Shown: one piece after another, positions 10,589-19,901 of the stretch
How positions within the stretch are numbered: the first letter of the stretch is position 1
Layout of the letters: every line of letters begins with the position of its first letter
The notes under the pieces: generated by a model
Seen by the model: only the letters and a program-made list of their open reading frames with translations
Databases searched by the model: none
Told to the model about the DNA's origin: nothing
Source: Noviluteimonas sp052115395
Lineage (GTDB): Bacteria > Pseudomonadota > Gammaproteobacteria > Xanthomonadales > Xanthomonadaceae
DNA length: 64,000 nucleotides
Assembly (NCBI GenBank): GCA_052115395.1
Contig: JBFRGO010000004.1
Reading direction: 5' to 3' (one strand)
Program-made: the position numbers and the translations under genes

Positions 10589-12013
10589 ATGGCCACCTCG
10601 CTTCTGGAACGGCTGCCGCGCCTGGTCGCACACGGGCGCCGGCAAGCACAACGACTGATGGAATCTTCCACCGGACGGAATCGCGAACGCGCGGTTCCCG
10701 TCGAACGCGTGCACGCACCCGACGATCCCGTGCAACAGCATCGCGCGCCGGTGCGCCGCGTGCTGTGCGGTGCGCCGGCATTGTGCGTCGCCGCGTTGAT
10801 CGCCGAACACCGCCAGGGCATCGGTGCGCCGCCGGGACGCATCGTGCTCGACCTGCATCCTGCAGGCGACGAAGACACGCTCGTCGCGCGCCTGACGCGA
10901 TGGACGCCGTGTTTCGCATTGTTGCGCACGCTCGCGCCGCGGGCGGCGTTGTCCCTCGATCTTCCGCCGAACGAGAACGCGCCCGTGCAACTCGTGCTCG
11001 ATGCCTTCGGTTGGCCCGAATCCAGCCGCAACGCAACGGTGCGCGACGCGACCGCGCTCCTGCTCGCCGACGACGCATCGCGCCTGGCCGATCTCGCGCC
11101 TGCGCACACGGCATGGGTCGCCTGCACGCGCGATGCCGCCGGCTGCGCCGCGTTGCGCCGCACGCTGTTGCTGCGTGGCGACACGACCTTCCGCGTCGAG
11201 GAAGTCGGCGCCACGCCCGCCGAATGGACGCGCCGGCACGCCGCGGCGCAACCGGTCAAGGCGATGCGCGCAGCGCTCCTGGCCTTCGGTGCGAAAGCAC
11301 TCCCGCTGCCGGCGGTGTGCACGACGCCGGCGGGCCGCCGTCGCGCAGGCGGCGACGTCCTGCTCGGCGAACTCGTGCGCGACGGCGAACGCACGCTGGT
11401 GTGGGTGGACGCCCCCGATCGCCGCACCGGGCAATCCACATTGAGCCGCGCGATCACCCGCCGCGAACATGGCCTGTATCCGCGCGTCCTCGTGCTGGGC
11501 TGGCATTTCGCACCCACCCTGTCGCAACACATCGCCATGCGCTGCGATGCACGCATCGACGTGCTCGCCATCGGCTGCCATCCGCGCGGCGAACGCGGGG
11601 CCTCGCTGCGGGTCGATCCGCGGGGCTTCACCGCCGTCGGTGGATTGGCCCAGGCGTGGGTGGATCGCGAACGCTCGCGCGGCACGCCCGACGTCGAATG
11701 GCTCGTGGTGCAACTGGGCGAGGCGCGCGGTGATCCGCCGGTGGATTGGGCCGTCGATCCCACGTACGACGGTGTCGTCTTCCAGGGCGCATGGCATGCC
11801 CTGCGCGACGCGCACGCGGGCGTTCGCACCGTCCGTTTGCGCCTGCCCTGGCAAGCGGCGCCGCGCCGCGTCTGCATCCGTGCGCTCGATGCGCAGGGCC
11901 GCGCGAGCGAGCTGTTGTTCGTCGTCCATGCGAACGACGCCGCCGGGCCCGCGCACGCGCATGCCGTCCCCGCACGGGCGCCGGCCAGCGCGCAGGTCGA
12001 GGCGCTCTGCTAG
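10589..12013 (+). CDS. Degenerate relative of type III (Mod-like) DNA methyltransferases
   Basis: A 474-residue protein. Its N-terminus (LLERLPRLVAHGRRQAQRL) matches the helical start of large site-specific adenine methyltransferases that have LLEQLPQIVAEGK-type openings. Its C-terminal part (from about 268: LVWVDAPDRRTGQSTL; VLVLGWHF; VDWAVDPTYDGVVF near 385; RRVCIRALDAQG near 426) matches the tail of the same proteins in order. Where those enzymes have the G-D-N and D-P-P-F catalytic/SAM segments, this protein has LCGAPALCV and IVLDLHPAG. It is also about half their usual length. It therefore looks like a shrunken, inactive homologue rather than a working methylase. Similarity is from memory of the family and was not tested by search. 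It stands alone apart from the divergent regulator; no restriction (Res) gene is nearby. Confidence 0.55.
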   Translation: MATSLLERLPRLVAHGRRQAQRLMESSTGRNRERAVPVERVHAPDDPVQQHRAPVRRVLCGAPALCVAALIAEHRQGIGAPPGRIVLDLHPAGDEDTLVARLTRWTPCFALLRTLAPRAALSLDLPPNENAPVQLVLDAFGWPESSRNATVRDATALLLADDASRLADLAPAHTAWVACTRDAAGCAALRRTLLLRGDTTFRVEEVGATPAEWTRRHAAAQPVKAMRAALLAFGAKALPLPAVCTTPAGRRRAGGDVLLGELVRDGERTLVWVDAPDRRTGQSTLSRAITRREHGLYPRVLVLGWHFAPTLSQHIAMRCDARIDVLAIGCHPRGERGASLRVDPRGFTAVGGLAQAWVDRERSRGTPDVEWLVVQLGEARGDPPVDWAVDPTYDGVVFQGAWHALRDAHAGVRTVRLRLPWQAAPRRVCIRALDAQGRASELLFVVHANDAAGPAHAHAVPARAPASAQVEALC

Positions 12014-12046
12014 GCTCCGCGCCATCCCCGTCGGCGGTTGCACCGA

Positions 12047-13906
12047 ATGGCGCACAACCAGTTCGAGCTCCTCCGCCAACGGCGTTTCCTGCCGTTCTTC
12101 GCGACCCAATCGCTCGGCGCCTTCAACGACAACGTGTTCCGGCAAGCCATCATCGGCCTGCTGTTCTACATGGGCGTGGCGAGCGACGAGCGCAGCTTCT
12201 ATACCAACCTCGCGCCAGCGATCTTCATCCTCCCGTACTTCCTGTTTTCCGCCACGGCAGGGCAGATCGCGGAGAAGTTGGAGAAGTCGCGATTGATCCG
12301 CATCACCACGATGATGGAGATCGTCATCATGTCGGCGGCCGCGGTCGGCTTTGTGATGCAGAACATGGTGCTGCTGCTGATCGCGTTGTTCTCCACGGGC
12401 GTGCAGTCGGCGTTGTTCGGGCCGGTGAAGTATTCGATCCTGCCCTCCGTACTCCGGCCCGAAGAACTGACCGGCGGCAACGGCTTGGTCGAGATGGGGA
12501 CGTCGGTGTCGATCCTCGTCGGCATGCTGCTCGGCGGCATGATTTTCCAGGTCGCGGGGGCGAACGGGCCGGTCGTCGCCGCGGTGTCGGTGATCCTGTT
12601 CGCGGTCGCGGGCAATCTCGTCAGTCGCGCGATTCCGCCCACCGAGGCTGCGGCGCCGGATCTGAGGGTCGGCTGGAATCCCATTCCCGAGTCCATGCGC
12701 GTGCTCGCGCTGGTGCGCAAGCAACCCGCGGTGCGCAACTCGGTGCTCGGCGTTTCCTGGTTCTGGTTCGTCGGCACGATGCTCACCGCGCAGTTGCCCA
12801 CCTATGGCGACGAGAACCTCGGCGGCGACGTGTCCACTTACACCGTCCTGCTCGCGGTGTTCTCCATCGCGACCGGCATCGGTTCGGTATTGTGCGAAAA
12901 GCTTTCCGCGCGCACGGTGGAAATCGGCCTGGTGCCGCTCGGCGCGTTCGGCATGAGCGTGTTCCTCTTCGTGCTGGCGTTGTGGCTGCCGGAAGCGGGC
13001 GCGACGTACACGCATGGCTTGGTGCATACGCTCGTCGCCCTGAGCGGCATCGGCCTGTTCGCCGGTTTCTACGTCGTGCCCTTGTTCGCACTGATCCAGA
13101 GCCGCACGCCCAAGGGCGAGCTCTCGCGCGTGATCGCGGGCATGAACATCCAGAACGCGGGCTTCATCGTGCTCGCCGCGGTGCTGGGCATCGTCGGCCT
13201 GCAATACGCGCACCTGTCGATCCCGCAACTGTTCCTTGCGTTGGCGGTCGCCAACACGCTCGTCGCGCTCTGGATCTTCACCGTCGTCCCCGAATTCCTG
13301 ATGCGCTTCCTCAGCTGGGTGCTGGTGCGCACGCTGTATCGCCTGCGCGCCGACGGCATCGAGGAGAACGTGCCCGACGAAGGCCCGGCGCTGCTGGTCT
13401 GCAACCACGTCAGTTACATGGACGCGCTGATCCTGGCTGCGACCATCCCGCGCCCGGTGCGTTTCGTCATGTACTACAAGATCTTCAACATCCCGGTGAT
13501 GCGCTGGATCTTCCGCACCGCGAAGGCCATCCCGATCGCGGGTGCACGCGAAAACCCGGAATTGATGCGACGCGCATTCGACGAGATCGACGCTGCGCTG
13601 GCCGAAGGCGAAATCGTGGGGATCTTCCCGGAAGGCGCGCTGACGAAAGACGGCGAGATGAGCGCGTTCAAATCGGGCGTGGAGAAAGTCCTCGAACGCC
13701 GCGAAGTCCCGGTCATCCCGATGGCCTTGCGCGGCATGTGGACGAGCATGTGGAGCCGGCGCGATGGCCGCCTGAAGCGCATGCGCGTGCCGCGCCGTTT
13801 TCGCGCGCATGTCGAAGTCGTGGCCGGGCCGCAGATCGAAGGGCAGATCGCGACGGCGGAGTTGCTTGAAGCGAAGGTGCGGGAGTTGAGAGGGGACGCG
13901 GCTTAA
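12047..13906 (+). CDS. LplT-PlsC fusion: MFS lysophospholipid transporter with acyltransferase
   Basis: A 619-residue fusion. Residues 1-425 form a 12-helix MFS transporter opening with FFATQSLGAFNDNVFRQA, the LplT signature. Residues 435-619 are a PlsC-type 1-acylglycerophosphate acyltransferase with the HX4D box (NHVSYMD, H454-D459) and the FPEGALT motif near 527. In enterobacteria LplT flips lysophospholipid inward and Aas re-acylates it; there Aas also has an acyl-ACP synthetase domain, absent here. Such two-domain fusions are common in Xanthomonadaceae. The likely role is phospholipid repair at the inner membrane. The ATG at 12047 was chosen over an earlier non-ATG start. Confidence 0.87.
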   Translation: MAHNQFELLRQRRFLPFFATQSLGAFNDNVFRQAIIGLLFYMGVASDERSFYTNLAPAIFILPYFLFSATAGQIAEKLEKSRLIRITTMMEIVIMSAAAVGFVMQNMVLLLIALFSTGVQSALFGPVKYSILPSVLRPEELTGGNGLVEMGTSVSILVGMLLGGMIFQVAGANGPVVAAVSVILFAVAGNLVSRAIPPTEAAAPDLRVGWNPIPESMRVLALVRKQPAVRNSVLGVSWFWFVGTMLTAQLPTYGDENLGGDVSTYTVLLAVFSIATGIGSVLCEKLSARTVEIGLVPLGAFGMSVFLFVLALWLPEAGATYTHGLVHTLVALSGIGLFAGFYVVPLFALIQSRTPKGELSRVIAGMNIQNAGFIVLAAVLGIVGLQYAHLSIPQLFLALAVANTLVALWIFTVVPEFLMRFLSWVLVRTLYRLRADGIEENVPDEGPALLVCNHVSYMDALILAATIPRPVRFVMYYKIFNIPVMRWIFRTAKAIPIAGARENPELMRRAFDEIDAALAEGEIVGIFPEGALTKDGEMSAFKSGVEKVLERREVPVIPMALRGMWTSMWSRRDGRLKRMRVPRRFRAHVEVVAGPQIEGQIATAELLEAKVRELRGDAA

Positions 13907-13925
13907 GCGACGCTTTGGACCGACT

Positions 13926-13943
13926 CCTCGCCACGCGGCGAGG
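13926..13943 (+). terminator. Hairpin after the LplT-PlsC gene
   Basis: CCTCGCC-ACGC-GGCGAGG, a 7-bp stem starting 20 bp after the stop codon. No T-run follows, so termination is uncertain. Confidence 0.35.
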
Positions 13944-14002
13944 CTCACCTCAACGGGGCGGGCTGCCTCTTCGGCTGTGCTTTTCCGACAATGATAGGGT
14001 CA

Positions 14003-14022
14003 GTGCGAAGCTTGCTTCGCAC
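14003..14022. repeat. Short inverted repeat
   Basis: GTGCGAAG-CTTG-CTTCGCAC is a perfect 8-bp-arm palindrome in the gap between the convergent LplT-PlsC and purD genes. No function assigned. Confidence 0.5.
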
Positions 14023-14087
14023 CGGCAAGACAAATGCTCGCGCAAAGCCCCCGATCGAGAGCCAACGTTCGAAAGGTGATGCCCCAG

Positions 14088-14135
14088 CGTTGTGAGTTTC
14101 AAATTTTTTTCCAAAAAAATTTGGAACTCACAACG
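14088..14135. repeat. Long AT-rich near-perfect inverted repeat (possible bidirectional terminator)
   Basis: A left arm of 23 bases (14088-14110) pairs with a right arm (14113-14135) with one mismatch and only two unpaired bases (CC) between. The inner part is T7-CC-A7, flanked by GTTGTGAG/CTCACAAC. It is strikingly AT-rich for this genome. It lies between convergent genes, where a stem with T-runs on both strands could stop transcription both ways. Confidence 0.7.
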
Positions 14136-14170
14136 TTCGGGCGGCGCGCCAATGACGCAGGGGGAGGCGG

Positions 14171-15463
14171 TCAACCCTCGCCCCGCTCCCGCGCAATCGC
14201 CCGCCAACCGATGTCGTGGCGATGGAACTCCCCGCGCCACGAAATTCCCGCGATCTCCGCGTAAGCACGTTGCTGCGCTTGTGCCACCGTATCGCCCAGC
14301 GCGCACACGCACAGCACGCGGCCGCCGGAGGTGACGACGTGTTCGCCTTCGATGCGCGTGCCGGCGTGGAAGACTTTCGTGTCTTCGACATCAGGCGTAT
14401 CGAAGGAGTTGATCGTGTCGCCCAGGCGCGGCGTGGCCGGGTAGTGTTCGGCGGCCATCACGACGCCCAGGGATTTGCGCGCGTCCCAGTCGGCTTGCGT
14501 CGTCGACAACTTGCCGTCGATCGCCGCTTCGATCAGGTCCACCAGGTCCGAGCGCAGGCGCAGCATCACCGGTTGCGTTTCGGGGTCGCCGAAGCGGACG
14601 TTGTATTCGATGACTTTCGGTGCGCCTGCCTTGTCGATCATCAGGCCGGCATAGAGGAAGCCGGTGAACGGCACGCCGTCGGCGATCATGCCGCGCACGG
14701 TGGGTTCGACCACTTCGCGCATCACGCGCGCATGCACCTCCGGCGTGACCACGGGTGCGGGCGAATACGCGCCCATGCCGCCGGTGTTCGGGCCGGTGTC
14801 GCCATCGTGCGCGCGCTTGTGGTCCTGCGAGGTCGCCATCGGCAATGCATGCGTGCCGTCGACCATCGAAATGAAGCTGGCTTCTTCGCCGTCGAGGAAT
14901 TCCTCGATCACCACGCGCGCGCCGGCGGCGCCGAAGGCTTCGCCCGAGAGCATGTCTTCGATCGCGTGTTCGGCTTCGGCCAGGGTCATCGCGACGATCA
15001 CGCCCTTGCCCGCGGCCAGGCCGTCGGCTTTCACGACGATCGGTGCGCCTTTCGAACGCACGTACGCAAGGGCTTCGTCGATGTTGGTGTGCACCGCGTA
15101 ATGCGCGGTCGGAATGCCGTGGCGTGCGAGGAAATCCTTCGCGAAGGCCTTGCTGCCTTCGAGCTGCGCTGCCGCCGCGGTCGGCCCGAAGACGCGATGG
15201 CCCGCGGCGCGAAAGCGGTCGACGACGCCCGCAACCAGCGGCTGCTCGGGTCCGACGACGGTCAGCGCGACGCCTTCGCGCTCGACCAGCGCCAGCAATC
15301 CCTCGATGTCCTTCGCATCGACGCCGACATTGCGGCACTTGTCTTCCTGCGCCGTGCCCGCGTTGCCCGGCGCGACCAGGATTTCGGTCGCGCGCGGCGA
15401 TTTCGCCAGCTTCCACGCCAGCGCGTGCTCGCGTCCGCCAGAACCGATGACGAGGATCTTCAT
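14171..15463 (-). CDS. purD: Phosphoribosylamine-glycine ligase
   Basis: A 430-residue ATP-grasp enzyme of purine biosynthesis, joining glycine to phosphoribosylamine to give GAR. The N-terminus MKILVIGSGGREHALAWKL, the GLAAGKGV nucleotide-binding loop (near 147), and GPNTGGMGAYSPAP (near 230) are diagnostic. It lies 19 bp downstream of purH in the same direction; the purH-purD pair is a common purine operon. Length is normal. Confidence 0.97.
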   Translation of the reverse strand: MKILVIGSGGREHALAWKLAKSPRATEILVAPGNAGTAQEDKCRNVGVDAKDIEGLLALVEREGVALTVVGPEQPLVAGVVDRFRAAGHRVFGPTAAAAQLEGSKAFAKDFLARHGIPTAHYAVHTNIDEALAYVRSKGAPIVVKADGLAAGKGVIVAMTLAEAEHAIEDMLSGEAFGAAGARVVIEEFLDGEEASFISMVDGTHALPMATSQDHKRAHDGDTGPNTGGMGAYSPAPVVTPEVHARVMREVVEPTVRGMIADGVPFTGFLYAGLMIDKAGAPKVIEYNVRFGDPETQPVMLRLRSDLVDLIEAAIDGKLSTTQADWDARKSLGVVMAAEHYPATPRLGDTINSFDTPDVEDTKVFHAGTRIEGEHVVTSGGRVLCVCALGDTVAQAQQRAYAEIAGISWRGEFHRHDIGWRAIARERGEG

Positions 15464-15482
15464 GCGTGGCTCCCGGAACGGA

Positions 15483-17054
<1,572 letters not shown>

Positions 17055-17118
17055 CGGAAATAACCGGGATGTGGGGCCGCGAATTATAGCGGCGCGGGCC
17101 CGCGGCCCGCCGCACGGC

Positions 17119-17388
17119 TCAGCCGAGCCCGTAATCCCGCAGTTTCTTGCGCAGCGTGGCGCGGTGGATGCCGAGCATCGTGGCCGCACGGCTCTGGTTG
17201 CCGTCGCAATGGTTCAGGACTTCGGCGAACAGCGGGATCTCGAGTTCGCGCAGCGCGATGTTGTACAGGTCTTCGGCTTCGCATCCGTCCAGGTCGCGCA
17301 GGTAGCGGCGGACGGAATTGGCGACGTGCTCGCGCAGCGGCGGACGCGGGCCGGCGCGGTTGTCTTGTCGGTCGGCGGCGGCGTTCAA
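17119..17388 (-). CDS. fis: Fis-family DNA-binding protein
   Basis: An 89-residue protein ending in the Fis-type helix-turn-helix (GNQSRAATMLGIHRATLRKKLRDYGLG). Fis is a nucleoid-associated protein that bends DNA and activates growth-phase promoters. The region before the HTH (VRRYLRDLDGCEAEDLYNIALRELE) fits the dimerisation core. Fis proteins outside enterobacteria are shorter in the N-terminal activation arm, as here. The prmA - DUF3426 - fis - purH order is conserved in Xanthomonadaceae. Confidence 0.92.
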   Translation of the reverse strand: MNAAADRQDNRAGPRPPLREHVANSVRRYLRDLDGCEAEDLYNIALRELEIPLFAEVLNHCDGNQSRAATMLGIHRATLRKKLRDYGLG

Positions 17389-17484
17389 ACGACTTCCCCT
17401 GCGGCGATGGCGCGCCCGCTCGATCCGAACGGGAGGGCGAGTCTAGCGCGGCAGTGCGGCACGTGCATCATCGGCGACGACCGC

Positions 17485-18921
17485 TCAGCGGAATTCGAAA
17501 CTGAAGGCGACCACGCCCGGCGCAGGCTCGACGACCGCCAGGCTGATGGCCGCGGTCTGGCCGGGACCGAGCGTCGATTGCGTACCGGAAACATCGCCGA
17601 GATATTCGCGTGCAGTGAACGCGCGCGAACCGAGCACGCGTCCGTCAATGTCCGACAGGTTCACCACCAGGCGCGGCCAGGCCTGCGGCCAGCGCGCGTC
17701 GTTGCGGAAACTCGCATCGATCTGCAGCGTGCCCGCCGCGCTGGGATGCGGGCGCACGTCGCGGCTGAGCATCGTGAAGGCTTCCGGATCGCGCCACGCG
17801 GGCAATGTGCATCGCAACACGCCGCATAGCGCCGAAATCGCCGGACGCCAGCGCGCGTTCGCGGCGAGCGCATCGCGTTGCGCGAGCAGCAATTGCATCG
17901 CGAGCAACAAGGACAACGCGCCGATGGCCGCGAACGACGTCCAACGCGTCGGCGTCTGTCCGCGCAGGCCTGCGCGCGTGCGCGTGAAACTGGGCGCGTT
18001 AAGTGCGGCGCGCGGTTTCGGTGGCGGGGAGAACGCAGGTGGCTGAGGGACGACGGGCGGTAACGCGGGTTCGGGTGCTGGCGCGACGGGTTCGGCCGCG
18101 ATGGGCGCGGGTTCGGGCGCAGGCGTTGGTGCGGTCTCCGGCGCCGCGGTCGCGCGCAAGGCTTCGACTGCGAGCGCGGCCTCGACGGGTGTTTGCGCGA
18201 GCGGAATGAATTCGATCGGCGGGGTTTCGACGCGCGGGGGTTCGATCGGGGTTTCGACGGCAGGTGTCTCGACCGCAGGCGTTTCGACCGCAGGCGCTTG
18301 CGCAGCCAACGCATCGGCCGCGCGCTTTGCGGCGCGCTCGCGCAACGATGGCACGGCTTTTACGGTGGCCTTCTTCTTCGCATCCTGCGTCGCGGGCGGC
18401 GTTTCGGCGGCGGGCTTGGCGGGCTTGGCCTTGGGCTTGAACGTCGCCCACAACGCCGCCAGGCGCACGGACATCGGCGGACCGGCGGGCGCTTTCGGCT
18501 TCGGCGGCGGCGCGGGCTTCGCAACGGGTGGCGGCGGTGGGGCGGGCTTTTCGCGCTTGCGTTTGGCGGGTTTCTCCGCAGCTTTGTCCGCTGCTTGCGA
18601 TGCGCGGCCGCGGCGTGGCGGTTTTTGCGCCATCAGGGCGATGATGGCATCGGCGTTGAGTTGGTCTTGCTGCTGCGGCGGTTCGGGTGCAGGCGCAGGT
18701 GCGGGCTCGGGTTCCGGCGGCGTGACCTCGGGTTGTGCGGGTTGCGCGGGTGACGCCTGTTCTGGTGGCGCGGTCGGCGTCGGCGCGTCGTCGGCTTCGC
18801 CGACGTCCTCCTGTGCTTGCCCTTCCATGGGCTTGCCGCAACTCGGGCACACCGCGGGCGGCCGGCCGCTGCGCGGATCGACCGTCACCAGGAATTGGCA
18901 ATGGGGGCACAGGACGAACAT
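17485..18921 (-). CDS. Zinc-ribbon DUF3426 membrane protein
   Basis: A 478-residue protein with an N-terminal zinc ribbon (C5, C8, C25, C28), a very long Pro/Ala/Glu/Lys-rich region (about 40-320), a single membrane helix (about 329-348) and a C-terminal DUF3426 domain with two cysteines in CGVLRC (possible disulfide). The low-complexity part holds a threefold AVETP repeat near residues 214-228. The ATG at 18921 gives MFVLCPHC, the normal start for this family; a TTG 12 bp upstream is in frame. DUF3426 function is unknown; it is regularly found between prmA and fis. Confidence 0.82.
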   Translation of the reverse strand: MFVLCPHCQFLVTVDPRSGRPPAVCPSCGKPMEGQAQEDVGEADDAPTPTAPPEQASPAQPAQPEVTPPEPEPAPAPAPEPPQQQDQLNADAIIALMAQKPPRRGRASQAADKAAEKPAKRKREKPAPPPPPVAKPAPPPKPKAPAGPPMSVRLAALWATFKPKAKPAKPAAETPPATQDAKKKATVKAVPSLRERAAKRAADALAAQAPAVETPAVETPAVETPIEPPRVETPPIEFIPLAQTPVEAALAVEALRATAAPETAPTPAPEPAPIAAEPVAPAPEPALPPVVPQPPAFSPPPKPRAALNAPSFTRTRAGLRGQTPTRWTSFAAIGALSLLLAMQLLLAQRDALAANARWRPAISALCGVLRCTLPAWRDPEAFTMLSRDVRPHPSAAGTLQIDASFRNDARWPQAWPRLVVNLSDIDGRVLGSRAFTAREYLGDVSGTQSTLGPGQTAAISLAVVEPAPGVVAFSFEFR

Positions 18922-18954
18922 GCGGCTATTCAAGCACGCCGCGGCGCACCGGGC

Positions 18955-19875
18955 TCAGGCCGCACGCACGCCGTCGATGCGAACCCAGTCACCTTCCTGC
19001 GCGACGGCCAGGGCGTCGAACCACTCGCCGTAGCGATCGAGCAGCGCGTCCTCCTGGCCCGACAGGATGCCCGACAGCGCGATCCGCCCGCCGGGCGCCA
19101 CGCGCGAGGCCAGTGTTTCGGCGAGTGCATCCAATGCCGAGGCGAGGATGTTGGCGACGACGACCGGATACTGCGCCACGGGTTCGTCGTCGGGCAGGAA
19201 CACATTCATGCGCGCGTCGATGCCGTTGCGCAGCGCGTTGTCCGCCGTGGCGAGCAAGGCCTGCGGATCGTTGTCGACGCCCACTGCGCGCGCTGCGCCC
19301 AACTTCAGGGCCGCGAGCGCGAGGATCCCCGAACCGCAGCCGAAGTCGAGCACGGTCAGGCCTTCCAATTGCCCCGCATCGGCGAGCGCGTCGAGCCACT
19401 GGAGGCACAACGAGGTGGTCGGATGCGTGCCCGACCCGAACGCAAGGCCGGGATCCAGGCGCACCACCGCCGCGTCATGGGCCTGCGCCTCCACCGGCAA
19501 ATCGTGATTCCAAGGCACGATCCACGTGTGCGCGCCGAAAGCCAGCGGCACGTATTGATCCATCCACGCGCGTTCCCAGTCCTGGTCCTCGACCTTGCGG
19601 AAGCCGGCGTTCGACCAATCCAGTTCCGGGTCGAAGCCTTCGAGCGCGGCGAGCAAGGCGAGCGCATCGGTCTGAGCATCGAACAGCGCCGACAGCGCGA
19701 TCTGCCCCCACAACGGTGTCTGACCGACGCCGGGTTCGAGGATCGCGTGTTCGTTGGGCGTATCGACATCCGCGTCGAGCAGTGTGACGGCGAGCGCGCC
19801 GACATCCTCGAGCGCGCGTTCGTAACGCGGTTGATCGTCTTCGCGGCAGCGCAGCGTGAGTTCGAGCCAGGGCAT
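18955..19875 (-). CDS. prmA: Ribosomal protein L11 methyltransferase
   Basis: A 306-residue SAM-dependent enzyme that trimethylates ribosomal protein L11. The N-terminal substrate-recognition domain starts MPWLELTLRC; the catalytic domain has PGLAFGSGTHPTTSLCL and the SAM loop LDFGCGSGILALAALKLGA, followed by VVANILASAL (motif near the active site). Length is slightly above the E. coli protein. It heads the prmA-DUF3426-fis-purH-purD string. Confidence 0.96.
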   Translation of the reverse strand: MPWLELTLRCREDDQPRYERALEDVGALAVTLLDADVDTPNEHAILEPGVGQTPLWGQIALSALFDAQTDALALLAALEGFDPELDWSNAGFRKVEDQDWERAWMDQYVPLAFGAHTWIVPWNHDLPVEAQAHDAAVVRLDPGLAFGSGTHPTTSLCLQWLDALADAGQLEGLTVLDFGCGSGILALAALKLGAARAVGVDNDPQALLATADNALRNGIDARMNVFLPDDEPVAQYPVVVANILASALDALAETLASRVAPGGRIALSGILSGQEDALLDRYGEWFDALAVAQEGDWVRIDGVRAA

Positions 19876-19901
19876 GGGGGCAGTTTAACGCCCCCGTCCG
19901 A

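Noticed and set aside
10589..12013. A functional restriction-modification system
   Set aside because: The DPPF and SAM motifs are absent and no Res-type helicase/nuclease is near, so modification activity is not supported.
10538..13948. An 1136-residue minus-strand frame opposite the methyltransferase-like and LplT-PlsC genes
   Set aside because: It is a long high-GC antisense frame; composition (Arg/His/Ala/Glu) is that of a shadow, and LplT-PlsC is clear on the other strand.
13950..14334. Short frames across the AT-rich hairpin (for example starting GTG at 14092)
   Set aside because: They translate both arms of the inverted repeat and have no ribosome binding site or known family; the palindrome explains the open frames.
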